Shown: positions 5,921 to 13,121, counted from the first letter of the stretch. The stretch: 14,038 nucleotides of DNA from CAZLNO01 sp964561005 (GCA_964561005.1 CAZLNO010000100.1:1-14038); one strand, 5' to 3'. A program made the numbers and translations. Notes: a model not told the origin generated them from the sequence alone.

Positions 5921-6000
5921 GGCCCGGAGCATGGCACGGTTGCGGCGCGCGCAGCCAGCGGCGGCTTGCCTCGCCGCGCGCTGGGGGCTATCTCCGCGCC

Positions 6001-6813
6001 ATGAAGCTGGAACCGATCGCGACCCCGCCGCGGCCGCGCGCCCTGGGCCGGGTGAACTGGCGCGGCTTCTGGACCCTGTACCGCAAGGAAGTCCTGCGCT
6101 TCCTCAACGTCTTCATGCAGACCGTGGCGGCGCCGATGGTCACGGCGCTGCTGTTCTTCGCCATCTTCAACCTGGCCCTGGGCCGGGCGGTGGAGACGGT
6201 GAACGGCGTGCCCTACGCGCAGTTCCTGGCGCCGGGGCTGGTCATGATGACCCTGGTGCAGAACGCCTTCGCCAACACCTCCTCCTCCATCCTGATTTCC
6301 AAGGTCCAGGGCAACATCGTCGACGTGTTGATGCCGCCGCTGTCGGCCGGGGAGCTGACGCTGGGCTTCGCGCTCGGCGGGGTGACGCGCGGCCTGATCG
6401 TGGCGGGGGCGGTGCTGATCGGCCTGCTGCCGTTCGCCCCGGTCGAGATTCACCACCCCTTCGCCGCCGTCTACTACGCCTTCATGGCCTCGCTGATGCT
6501 GTCGCTGCTGGGGCTGATCGGCGGCATCTGGGCGGAGAAGTTCGACCACATCGCCGCCGTGCAGAACTTCGTCATCACGCCGCTCAGCTTCCTGTCGGGC
6601 ACCTTCTACTCGATCCAGCGCCTGCCCGAGGAATGGCACATCGTGGCTTTCGTGAATCCCTTTTTCTACATGATCGACGGCCTGCGCTACGGCTTCATCG
6701 GGGTGGCCGACGGCCACCCGGGGATCGGCGCGGTCCTGGTCCTGCTGGTCGACGCGGCGCTGCTGTTCTGGGCCTATTGGCTGATCGCCACGGGCTACAA
6801 GCTGAAGGCCTAG
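6001..6813 (+). CDS. ABC-2 type transporter permease, first of a tandem pair
   Basis: 270 residues. A cytoplasmic N-terminus with WRGFWTLYRKEVLRFLN (20-36) is followed by about six membrane segments (near 37-60, 74-95, 119-144, 152-176, 186-205, 240-263). The block GLIGGIWAEKFDHIAAVQNFVITPLSFLSGTFYSI (171-205) then NPFFYMIDGLRYGFIG (219-234) is the ABC-2 signature seen in NodJ, DrrB and YadH exporters. It would form half of the channel for export of a lipid, polysaccharide or drug-like molecule; the cargo is unknown. No ATP-binding gene lies beside it. The start has no clear Shine-Dalgarno site, and recX diverges 80 bases upstream. The next gene is a paralogue beginning 4 bases after the stop. 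Confidence 0.92.
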   Translation: MKLEPIATPPRPRALGRVNWRGFWTLYRKEVLRFLNVFMQTVAAPMVTALLFFAIFNLALGRAVETVNGVPYAQFLAPGLVMMTLVQNAFANTSSSILISKVQGNIVDVLMPPLSAGELTLGFALGGVTRGLIVAGAVLIGLLPFAPVEIHHPFAAVYYAFMASLMLSLLGLIGGIWAEKFDHIAAVQNFVITPLSFLSGTFYSIQRLPEEWHIVAFVNPFFYMIDGLRYGFIGVADGHPGIGAVLVLLVDAALLFWAYWLIATGYKLKA

Positions 6814-6817
6814 CCGC

Positions 6818-7606
6818 ATGACCGGGCCGCGGCGGATCGGGCGGGTGCACCTCCGGGGCCTGTGGACCCTGTACCGCCACGGCCTGCGCCGGCTGTTCCG
6901 CTTCGGCGTCGAGACGCTGGTCGGGCCGATCCTCTCGGCCCTGCTGTTCCTGCTGGTCTTCGCCATCGCCGTCGGCGGCACGCAGCAGACGGTGGCCGGC
7001 CTGACCTTCCAGCAGTTCCTGGCGCCCGGCATCGCGATGTTCACGCTGATCCACACGGCCTTCGCCATGACCGCTTTCGCGCTGGTGGACGACAAGCTGG
7101 AGGGCATGATCCAGGACCTGCTGATGAGCCCGCTGTCGCCGCTGGAGACCGCCGCCGGCTATGTGCTGGGCGGCATGACCGCCGGCGTCATCGTGGGCGG
7201 CGCGACGCTGCTGATCGCCTGGATCTTCGTGCCGCTGCCGATGGCCGCGCCGGGCATCTTCGCCGGCTTCGCGCTGGCCGGCGCGCTGCTGTTCGCGGCG
7301 CTGGGCGCGGCCATCGGCCTCTGGGCGGAGAAGTGGGACCAGCTCGCCGTGGCCGACACCTTCCTGATGCTGCCGCTGGCCTTCCTGTCGGGCGCCTTCT
7401 TCACCCTGGACAGCGTGCCGGCCATCGGCCGGGAGCTGATCGCGCTGAACCCCGTGTTCTACGCCATCGACGGGGCGCGCTTCGGCGTGCTGGGCGTGCA
7501 GGCCGCGCCGCCCGAGCTGGCGACGGCGATCGTGCTGGCCCTGGACCTGGCCGCCGTCGCCCTGGTCTGGCGCCTGTTCGCCATCGGCTACAAGCTGAAA
7601 CCGTGA
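6818..7606 (+). CDS. ABC-2 type transporter permease, second of a tandem pair
   Basis: 262 residues, clearly paralogous to the preceding permease: LRGLWTLYRHGLRRLFRFG (12-30), LGAAIGLWAEKWDQLAVADTFLMLPLAFLSGAFF (162-195), NPVFYAIDGARFGVLGVQ (211-228) and the closing FAIGYKLKP (254-262), which mirrors IATGYKLKA. About six membrane segments are visible. With only 4 bases between the genes, the two are surely cotranscribed and may form a heterodimeric channel, or two alternative partners of one ATPase. No Walker A or LSGGQ motif exists in either protein or in any adjoining gene of the window. The end is 10 bases from the rsmB stop on the other strand. Confidence 0.92.
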   Translation: MTGPRRIGRVHLRGLWTLYRHGLRRLFRFGVETLVGPILSALLFLLVFAIAVGGTQQTVAGLTFQQFLAPGIAMFTLIHTAFAMTAFALVDDKLEGMIQDLLMSPLSPLETAAGYVLGGMTAGVIVGGATLLIAWIFVPLPMAAPGIFAGFALAGALLFAALGAAIGLWAEKWDQLAVADTFLMLPLAFLSGAFFTLDSVPAIGRELIALNPVFYAIDGARFGVLGVQAAPPELATAIVLALDLAAVALVWRLFAIGYKLKP

Positions 7607-7619
7607 GGGCGGAGCCTCA
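7604..7619. terminator. Short palindrome joining the permease and rsmB stop codons
   Basis: TGAGG (7604-7608) pairs with CCTCA (7615-7619) over a 6-base loop. The arms contain the stop codon of each convergent gene. With only five base pairs it is weak as a terminator, but it repeats the arrangement seen at 1347-1370. Confidence 0.3.
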
Positions 7620-8942
7620 GCCGGCCTTGCGCAGGCGGCAGGCGTAGAAGCCGTCCATCCCGCCCGCCCCGGCCAGGTGGCAGGCCAGCGTGCGCAGCTC
7701 GCCGGCGGCGGTGATGGCCTCCTCCAGGCCGCCGATCTCCGCCGGGGTGACCGGCACGCGGGCCAGGTCGTCGCGGGCCGACAGCAGGGCGGCGACCCGC
7801 TCGGGGCCTTCCTCGGGCTCCAGCGAGCAGACCGCGTAGACCAGAGTCCCGCCCGGCGCCAGCATCGCCGCCGCCGCCTCCAGCAGCGCCGCCTGGAGGT
7901 CCGCCATGAAGGGCACGTCCTCCGGGCGCTTGAGATGCGGGATGTCCGGGTGGCGGCGGATGGTGCCGGTGGCGGTGCAGGGCGCGTCCAGCAGGATCGC
8001 CTCGGGCGCGGCCGGCGGCGTCCAGTCCCGGATGTCGGCGACCGCCGTGGCGGCGGCCAGCGACAGGCGGTTCAGGTTCTCGGTGAGCTGGTCGAGCCGG
8101 GATGCCGAGCGGTCCACGGCCAGCACCTTCGCGCCCGCCGCGGCAAGCTGCGCCGTCTTGCCGCCGGGGGCGGCGCAGAGATCGAACACCGTCCGGTCCC
8201 GGATGTCGCCCAGCAGCCGGGCCGGCAGGCTGGCCGCGGTGTCCTGCACCCACCACGCGCCCTCGTCGTAGCCGGGCAGGCGGCGGATGTCGCCGGTCCC
8301 CGGCGGCAGGCGCAGCGAGCCCGTCGGCAGCACCGCCGCGTCCAGGCGCCCGGCCCAGGCCGCGCGATCCGCCAGGACCGTCAGGTCCAGGGGCGGCTCT
8401 TGCAGGTGCTGCCCGGCGATCGCCCGCGCCGTCGCCTCGCCGTGGGTCGCCGTCCAGCGCCGCCACAGCCAGTCGGGCGTGTTCAGCCGCGCCGCGTCCT
8501 GGTCCGCCAGCAATGTTGCGCCCTCGCGCGCCAGGCGGCGCAGCACGGCGTTCAGCAGGCCCTTGTGCGCGCCGACGCGCACGCCGGTCGCCAGGCCCAC
8601 GGTCTCGCCCACCGCCGCGTGCGCCGGTGTCTCCAGGAACAGAAGCTGCGCCGCGCCCAGGCGCAGCAGGTCGTGTACCGCCGCCAGCTTGCCCTTCAGC
8701 GGCCGATCCAGGCAGGCGTTCACCGCCGCGTCGATCTGGCCCAGCCGGCGCAGCACCGTCGCGACCAGATGCCGGGCGAAGGCGCGGTCGCGGGCCGCCA
8801 GCTTCGCCAAGCGCGGATTCGCGGCCAGCGCGTCCTCCAGCGCCTCGCCGCGCCGCAGCACGGCGCGCAGCAGCTCGAAGGCGGCCCGGCGGGCCTCGCG
8901 CCCGGCCGGCGTCGCGGGTCTTTCGGCGGTATCGGCGGTCAT
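7617..8942 (-). CDS. rsmB: RsmB, 16S rRNA (cytosine-5) methyltransferase
   Basis: 441 residues. RsmB methylates C967 (E. coli numbering) of 16S rRNA with S-adenosylmethionine. The N-terminal NusB-like RNA-binding domain (about 15-145) contains RDRAFARHLVATVLRRLGQID (51-71) and VGAHKGLLNAVLRR (123-136). The Rossmann methyltransferase domain follows: FDLCAAPGGKT (253-263) binds AdoMet, LLDAPCTATGTIRRHPD (317-333) gives Cys322 of motif IV, and VYAVCSLEPEEG (368-379) carries the catalytic Cys372. Both cysteines of the RsmB/NSUN mechanism are present. The end GFYACRLRKAG fits the family. No Shine-Dalgarno sequence is evident before the ATG. htpX lies upstream on the same strand but is separated by hairpins, so rsmB probably has its own promoter, which I could not identify. 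Confidence 0.95.
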   Translation of the reverse strand: MTADTAERPATPAGREARRAAFELLRAVLRRGEALEDALAANPRLAKLAARDRAFARHLVATVLRRLGQIDAAVNACLDRPLKGKLAAVHDLLRLGAAQLLFLETPAHAAVGETVGLATGVRVGAHKGLLNAVLRRLAREGATLLADQDAARLNTPDWLWRRWTATHGEATARAIAGQHLQEPPLDLTVLADRAAWAGRLDAAVLPTGSLRLPPGTGDIRRLPGYDEGAWWVQDTAASLPARLLGDIRDRTVFDLCAAPGGKTAQLAAAGAKVLAVDRSASRLDQLTENLNRLSLAAATAVADIRDWTPPAAPEAILLDAPCTATGTIRRHPDIPHLKRPEDVPFMADLQAALLEAAAAMLAPGGTLVYAVCSLEPEEGPERVAALLSARDDLARVPVTPAEIGGLEEAITAAGELRTLACHLAGAGGMDGFYACRLRKAG

Positions 8943-8986
8943 GCGGCGGGGTTTAGCATGCTGTATGCGACGGGGACCAACGCTTG

Positions 8987-9012
8987 CGGGGCGTGGGCTT
9001 GCCCGCGCCCCG
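8987..9012. repeat. Hairpin between htpX and rsmB
   Basis: Arms 8987-8998 and 9001-9012 pair at 12 positions, one of them a G-T wobble, around a 2-base centre. On the plus strand it is followed by AAGGTTTT (9013-9020), which resembles a terminator for that direction, although no plus-strand gene is known upstream. The stem starts 45 bases before the rsmB ATG, so it may instead shape the rsmB leader. Confidence 0.4.
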
Positions 9013-9035
9013 AAGGTTTTCCCGCCGCATGCGAC

Positions 9036-9069
9036 AAAACGTTCCGGTCGGGAGCAAGCTCCCGCCCGG
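9036..9069 (-). terminator. Rho-independent-type terminator of htpX
   Basis: Arms 9058-9069 and 9044-9055 pair at 11 of 12 positions. On the minus strand the stem is followed after four bases by TTTT (9039-9036). It lies 66 bases beyond the htpX stop. Confidence 0.5.
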
Positions 9070-9135
9070 CAAACGAAGGTTTACCGTACCAAGGCACTTC
9101 CTCGGTTTGACGCCAAACACGTAACAAGCCGCCCC

Positions 9136-10038
9136 TCACGCCCACGGGCTGGCGCGGCGGGCGGTGGTGCCGCCGGTCTTGCCCCACTCGCGGGCCATTT
9201 CCTTCAGGCGGGCGACGCGCTCCTGCGTCTTGGGATGGGTGGAGAACAGGCTGTCCATGCCGCGCCCGCTCAGCGGGTTGATGATGAACATATGCGCGGT
9301 GGCCGGATTGCGCTCGGCGGCGGTGTAGTCCGCGCCGCCGCGCGCGAAGGCCTCGATCTTCTCCAGCGCCGAGGCGAGCCACAGCGGCTGGCCGCAGATC
9401 TCCGCGCCGCCGCGGTCGGCGGCGTACTCTCGCGTGCGGCTGATGCTCATCTGCACCAGCATGGCCGCCATCGGCGCCAGGATGGCGATCAGCAGCGCGC
9501 CGATGCCGCCCACGGGATTGTCGCGGTTGTTGCCGCCGCCGAACATGGCGCTGAACATGGCGAAGTTCGCCAGCATGGAGATGGCGCCGGCGATCGTCGC
9601 CGTGATGGTCATGGTGAGCGTGTCGCGGTTCTTCACGTGCGCCAGCTCGTGCGCCATGACGCCCGCGACTTCCTCGCTGGACAGCCGGCGCAGCAGGCCG
9701 GTGGTCGCGGCCACGGCGGCGTTCTCCGGGTTGCGGCCGGTGGCGAAGGCGTTCGGCTGGTCGGTGTCGATGATGTAGACCTTCGGCATCGGCAGGCCCG
9801 CGTTCTCGGCGAGCTGACGAACGATGCCGTGGAACTGCGGCGCGCTGCGCGCGTCGACCTCGCGCGCGCTGTACATCCGCAGCACGATCTTGTCCGCGTT
9901 CCAGTAGCTGAACAGGTTCATGCCCAGGGCCAGGACAAAGGCGATGATCAGCCCGGCCTCGCCGCCGATCAGGAAGCCGACGGCCAGGAAGAGGGCGGTC
10001 ATCGCCGCCAGCAGCACGAAGGTGCGCAGGGTGTTCAT
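9136..10038 (-). CDS. htpX: HtpX, membrane zinc metalloprotease
   Basis: 300 residues, a normal length. HtpX degrades misfolded inner-membrane proteins together with FtsH. Two N-terminal membrane helices (about 5-24 and 28-46) precede the protease domain. HELAH (130-134) supplies two zinc His ligands and the catalytic Glu131; REYAADRGGAEI (203-214) supplies the third ligand, Glu204. Further hydrophobic segments lie at about 143-166 and 177-198. FSTHPKTQERVARL (265-278) is the conserved family end. Upstream is a heat-shock-like promoter with an inverted repeat, fitting the known heat-shock control of htpX. A terminator follows the gene. It diverges from the SDHAF4-like gene. Confidence 0.96.
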   Translation of the reverse strand: MNTLRTFVLLAAMTALFLAVGFLIGGEAGLIIAFVLALGMNLFSYWNADKIVLRMYSAREVDARSAPQFHGIVRQLAENAGLPMPKVYIIDTDQPNAFATGRNPENAAVAATTGLLRRLSSEEVAGVMAHELAHVKNRDTLTMTITATIAGAISMLANFAMFSAMFGGGNNRDNPVGGIGALLIAILAPMAAMLVQMSISRTREYAADRGGAEICGQPLWLASALEKIEAFARGGADYTAAERNPATAHMFIINPLSGRGMDSLFSTHPKTQERVARLKEMAREWGKTGGTTARRASPWA

Positions 10039-10081
10039 CGCGCCGTTCCCACTCGCGAGAAATACCTCGGAAAGCCGCGAA

Positions 10082-10112
10082 ATATCTGGGCGGCGAAGGC
10101 CGCCACTTCAAG
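10082..10112 (-). promoter_or_regulatory. Heat-shock (RpoH)-like promoter of htpX
   Basis: On the minus strand CTTGAA (10112-10107) is followed after 16 bases by CCCAGATAT (10090-10082). This resembles the RpoH pattern CTTGAA-N-CCCCATNT. Transcription would start near 10074, about 36 bases before the ATG. The spacer holds GGCGGC-GAAG-GCCGCC (10089-10104), and ATATCT (10082-10087) with AGATAT (10111-10116) flanks it symmetrically. This is a motif match only. Confidence 0.45.
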
Positions 10113-10162
10113 ATATCGCCGCTCTTGCCACGCCGGCCGTCCTGCGCCATGTCTGGAGCATC

Positions 10163-10405
10163 ATGGCAAAGATCTTCAAGTCCCTGGTTCCCAGGCCGGC
10201 GCGTCCGCCCCAGCCGGCCGCTGACGGCCGCAAGCCCGCCGCCCCGGTCGACCGCGACAAGCTGGCCCGCGCGACGCCGGGCAACGCCGCCCCCGCCTCG
10301 CCGGACGCCGAGACCTGCAAGCCGAAGGAGATCGGCGGACCCGAGGGGCCGGAGCCGACCCGCTACGGCGACTGGGAACGCGGCGGCATCTGCTACGACT
10401 TCTGA
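10163..10405 (+). CDS. DUF1674 / SDHAF4-like protein (succinate dehydrogenase assembly factor 4 homologue)
   Basis: 80 residues. The C-terminal block KPKEIGGPEGPEPTRYGDWERGGICYDF (53-80) is the DUF1674 signature, which ends the eukaryotic factor SDHAF4 and its alphaproteobacterial relatives. SDHAF4 binds flavinylated SdhA and helps join it to SdhB; the bacterial role is inferred from this. The first 50 residues are basic, Pro/Ala-rich and probably disordered. The ATG at 10163 is chosen because GGAG (10154-10157) lies 5 bases upstream and MAKIFKSLVPR is a sensible start. No sdh genes are in the window. It is divergent from htpX, and its last 13 bases overlap the end of the cytidine deaminase gene. 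Confidence 0.88.
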   Translation: MAKIFKSLVPRPARPPQPAADGRKPAAPVDRDKLARATPGNAAPASPDAETCKPKEIGGPEGPEPTRYGDWERGGICYDF

Positions 10406-10839
10406 TCGTCGGCGCCCTCGCCCAGCGCCTCGGCGCCGAAGGCGTGCGGCAGCAGTTCGCTGATGGGGTAGGCGACCGCCGCCGAGAGGTCGGCGTTCGC
10501 GCAGATGATCTCGATGTCCCGCCCGCCGAGCCGCGCCGTCTCCAGGATGAGCTGCCGGCAGCGGCCGCAGGGCGTCAGCGGCGCCCCGCCCGCCTTGCCG
10601 CCGACCACGGCGATCCGCGCGACCTCCGCCAGCCGCCCCGCCGCCGTGGCCGCCGCCAGCGCCCCGACCTCCGCGCAGATGCTCAGGCCGTAGGACGCGT
10701 TCTCCATGTTGGCGCCGACGAACACGCCGTCGTCCACGGTCTGGCAGGCCGCGCCCACGGGAAAGCCGGAATAGGGCGCATGCGCCTGCGCGCGAGCGGC
10801 CCGCGCGGCGGCGAGCAGGGCGTCGGTTGCGGTCGTCAT
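10393..10839 (-). CDS. cdd: Cytidine deaminase
   Basis: 148 residues, a dimensionally normal short (tetrameric-type) cytidine deaminase. It hydrolyses cytidine and deoxycytidine to uridine forms in pyrimidine salvage. The substrate loop is GANMENASYGLSICAEVGAL (42-61), with Asn44 and Glu46 gripping the ribose, Cys55 binding zinc and Glu57 acting as the proton shuttle. PCGRCRQ (90-96) gives zinc ligands Cys91 and Cys94. The start PYSGFPVGAA (22-31) is typical. GGAAAGGA lies just upstream of the ATG. The C-terminus (GADDQKS) is encoded in the stretch that overlaps the SDHAF4-like gene on the opposite strand. No other nucleoside salvage gene is next to it. Confidence 0.95.
   Translation of the reverse strand: MTTATDALLAAARAARAQAHAPYSGFPVGAACQTVDDGVFVGANMENASYGLSICAEVGALAAATAAGRLAEVARIAVVGGKAGGAPLTPCGRCRQLILETARLGGRDIEIICANADLSAAVAYPISELLPHAFGAEALGEGADDQKS
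10409..10439. terminator. Hairpin after the SDHAF4-like gene
   Basis: TCGGCGCC (10409-10416) pairs with GGCGCCGA (10432-10439) over a 15-base loop. It begins 3 bases after the plus-strand stop and lies in the last codons of cdd. No T-run follows. A terminator role is inferred from position. Confidence 0.35.
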
Positions 10840-10891
10840 GGGTCCTTTCCGGGCCTCGCGGGTCCGGGATCCGGTCGCCGTGGGGCACGAG

Positions 10892-10936
10892 GTCCCGTGC
10901 GCGCCGCATCACTGCGTGCGGCGGCGCGCACGGGAC
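10892..10936 (-). terminator. Strong hairpin after the GMC oxidoreductase gene
   Basis: A perfect 16-base-pair stem (10892-10907 with 10921-10936) encloses a 13-base loop. It starts 25 bases beyond the GMC stop codon. No T-run follows on the minus strand, so it is either a non-classical terminator or a 3' end stabiliser that also isolates cdd downstream. Confidence 0.55.
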
Positions 10937-10961
10937 GACGGTCGAAAGGTGTTCCCGCCGC

Positions 10962-12530
10962 TCAGATCGCGTTCTGCTGCATCTGCTCGGCGATGTGGTC
11001 GGCCTGGCGGATCGCCAGGGTCACGATGGTCAGCGTCGGGTTCTCCGCCCCGCCGGTGGTGAACTGGCTGCCGTCGGAGATGAACAGGTTGGCGATGTCG
11101 TGCGTCTGGCCGAAGCCGTTGCACACGCCGTCCTCCGGCCTCGCGCTCTGCCGGCAGGTGCCCAGGTTGTGCGTCGAGGGATAGGGCGGCGTCTCGATCG
11201 TGCGCACCGCGCCGGCCGCCTCGTACACCGCCGCGCCGGCCCGATAGGCGTGGCTGCGCATGGCGATGTCGTTGGGGTGGTCGTCGAAGTGCACGTTGGG
11301 CACCGGCATGCCGTACTGGTCCTTTTCCGTCGGATGCAGCGTGATGCGGTTGCTTTCCCGCGGCATGTCCTCGCCGACCAGCCACATCCCGGCCATGTGG
11401 TCGTAGGCCTCCATGTCGCCGGCGAACTTGGCGCCCCAGGCCCCGGGGTCGAGGAAGGCCGCCATGAAGGGCACGCCGAGGAACAGCGTCTCCATCTCGT
11501 AGCCGCCGACGAAGCCGCGGCTGTCGTCGTGCCTGGACTCGTCGGCGATGATGCCGGCCATCGTGGTGCCGCGATAGGCGTTCACCGGCTTGTCGAACAC
11601 GCCGTAGACCGAGCCCGTCATGTGCCGCATGTAGTTGCGCCCGACCTGGCCGGAGGAGTTCGCCAGGCCGTCGGGGAACAGGCTGCTGTCGGACATCAGG
11701 AGCAGGCGCGGCGTCTCGATGGAGTTGCCGGCGACGCAGACGACGCGGGCCTTCTGGCGCTGCTGGTTGCCCTCGGCGTCCATGTAGACCACGCCGCTGG
11801 CCTTGCCCTCGGCGTCGTGCTCGATGCGCACCACGTGTGCCTGGGTGCGCAGGTCGAGGTTGCCGGTGGCCTCGGCCTTGGGAATCTCGGTGTAGAGCGT
11901 CGACCACTTGGCGCCCGACTTGCAGCCCTGGAAGCAGAAGCCGAGCTGCATGCAGGCGTTGCGGCCGTCGCGCGGCCGGCTGTTGATGGCCATGCGGCCG
12001 GTGTGCACCTGCTTGTAGCCGGCCCGCGTGGCGCCGGCGTACATCACCTTGAAGTTGTTGTTGCCGGGCAGCCCCGGAATGCCGTTGGTCCGGGTCACGC
12101 CCATCTTGTCCTCGGCCTTGGCGTAGTAAGGCTCCAGATCCTCCAGGGCAATCGGCCAGTCCAGCAGGTTGGCCTCGGGCACCTGGCCGTAGGTGCTGCG
12201 CGCCTTCAACTCATGCGGCTGCAGGCGCAGGCTGGCGCCGGCCCAGTGCACCGTGGTGCCGCCGACGGTCTTGCAGATCCAGGCCGGCAGGCCGGGGAAG
12301 TCCCTGGCGACGCGCCAGCTTCCCGAGGTGGTGCGCTTGTCCAGCCAGGAAAGCTGGTTGAAGGCGGCCCACTCGTCGTTCATGAAGTCGTCGGTGGTAT
12401 GGCGCCTGCCGGCCTCCAGCAGCACCACCTTGACGCCCTTCTGGCACAGCTCGTTCGCCAGCGTGCCGCCGCCCGCGCCGGAGCCGATGATGACGACGGC
12501 GCTGTCGTCGGTCATTGCGATCTTGGCCAT
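10962..12530 (-). CDS. GMC-family FAD dehydrogenase, large subunit (gluconate/glucose dehydrogenase type)
   Basis: 522 residues. The enzyme would oxidise a sugar, sugar acid or alcohol using FAD; the substrate is not identifiable. AVVIIGSGAGGGTLANEL (11-28) is the FAD dinucleotide fold, VVLLEAG (35-41) its acidic strand, and KTVGGTTVHWAGASLR (87-102) the second FAD contact. STHNLGTCR (452-460) provides the catalytic His454, and GGAENPTLTI (493-502) the partner Asn497. NACMQLGFCFQGCKSGAKWS (191-210) has Cys193, Cys199 and Cys203, placed like the Fe-S cysteines of Fe-S-containing FAD glucose dehydrogenases. No signal peptide is visible; such subunits are carried out with a Tat-tagged partner, and the gene just upstream encodes one. 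GGGGAGG lies 9 bases before the ATG. A strong hairpin follows. Confidence 0.92.
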   Translation of the reverse strand: MAKIAMTDDSAVVIIGSGAGGGTLANELCQKGVKVVLLEAGRRHTTDDFMNDEWAAFNQLSWLDKRTTSGSWRVARDFPGLPAWICKTVGGTTVHWAGASLRLQPHELKARSTYGQVPEANLLDWPIALEDLEPYYAKAEDKMGVTRTNGIPGLPGNNNFKVMYAGATRAGYKQVHTGRMAINSRPRDGRNACMQLGFCFQGCKSGAKWSTLYTEIPKAEATGNLDLRTQAHVVRIEHDAEGKASGVVYMDAEGNQQRQKARVVCVAGNSIETPRLLLMSDSSLFPDGLANSSGQVGRNYMRHMTGSVYGVFDKPVNAYRGTTMAGIIADESRHDDSRGFVGGYEMETLFLGVPFMAAFLDPGAWGAKFAGDMEAYDHMAGMWLVGEDMPRESNRITLHPTEKDQYGMPVPNVHFDDHPNDIAMRSHAYRAGAAVYEAAGAVRTIETPPYPSTHNLGTCRQSARPEDGVCNGFGQTHDIANLFISDGSQFTTGGAENPTLTIVTLAIRQADHIAEQMQQNAI

Positions 12531-12560
12531 GATTCGTGTCCTCCCCTGTCTCGCGCCCGG

Positions 12561-13121
12561 TCAGCCGCGCTTCGGCGGGCTGGCGGTCTCCGGCGGCTCC
12601 GGCAGCCAGGCCAGATCGTCGAAGCCGCGGTCGATGTAGCCGCCGTGGGGCCAGGAGGGACCTTCGTAACCGAGCTGGCGCCAGACCAGATCCTGGTTGT
12701 AGAGCGACACAACGGCCTTGCCGCGCACTTTCTGGAAGAAGGGATCGCTTTCCATGCCTTCCAGGACCTTGAGCTGGTAGCCCGGCGAGAGCCGCAGGAA
12801 GGGCACCGACATCGCCCGGTCCAGCCTGGCGACGCCGTCCTTCAGGAGGGCCTTGGTCGCCGAGTCGTTCTTGGCCTCGGTGTCCAGGTCGGCGACGACG
12901 TTCAGGTAATACATGTCGCCCAGGCTGGCGTGGGGATAGAGGTGGCGCAGCATGACCAGCAGGGTGTCGGCGGTGCGCTGGTCCAGCGCGCCGCTGAGCT
13001 GCACCGCCAGCGCGCCGTTCGGCGACAGCAGCACCGGCGCGCCCACGGCCGCCACCCCCGCGGCGACGGCGCTGACGCGCAGGAAGCCGCGGCGGTCGAT
13101 CTCTCCATATCCGCATTTCAT
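12561..13121 (-). CDS. Tat-exported small subunit, gluconate 2-dehydrogenase subunit 3-like
   Basis: 186 residues. The N-terminus is a twin-arginine signal: DRRGFLRVSAVAAGVAAVG (9-27), then a cleavage-like GALA at 36-39. The mature part has LVMLRHLYPHASLGDMYYLNVVADLD (55-80), the pattern of subunit 3 of membrane FAD dehydrogenases, which begins with a helix containing a conserved YPH, and later KAVVSLYNQDLVWRQLGYEGPSWPHGGYIDRGFDDL (135-170). Subunit 3 serves as chaperone and Tat carrier for the FAD subunit. GGGAGG lies 9 bases before the ATG. The gene ends 30 bases before the large subunit start on the same strand, so the two are one transcript and very likely one complex. Family assignment is good on context and moderate on sequence. 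Confidence 0.82.
   Translation of the reverse strand: MKCGYGEIDRRGFLRVSAVAAGVAAVGAPVLLSPNGALAVQLSGALDQRTADTLLVMLRHLYPHASLGDMYYLNVVADLDTEAKNDSATKALLKDGVARLDRAMSVPFLRLSPGYQLKVLEGMESDPFFQKVRGKAVVSLYNQDLVWRQLGYEGPSWPHGGYIDRGFDDLAWLPEPPETASPPKRG

Noticed and set aside
8287..10224. A 645-codon open frame on the plus strand across rsmB and htpX
   Set aside because: It is antisense to two well-supported genes and of low complexity. Only its last 80 codons, from the ATG at 10163, are real (SDHAF4-like).
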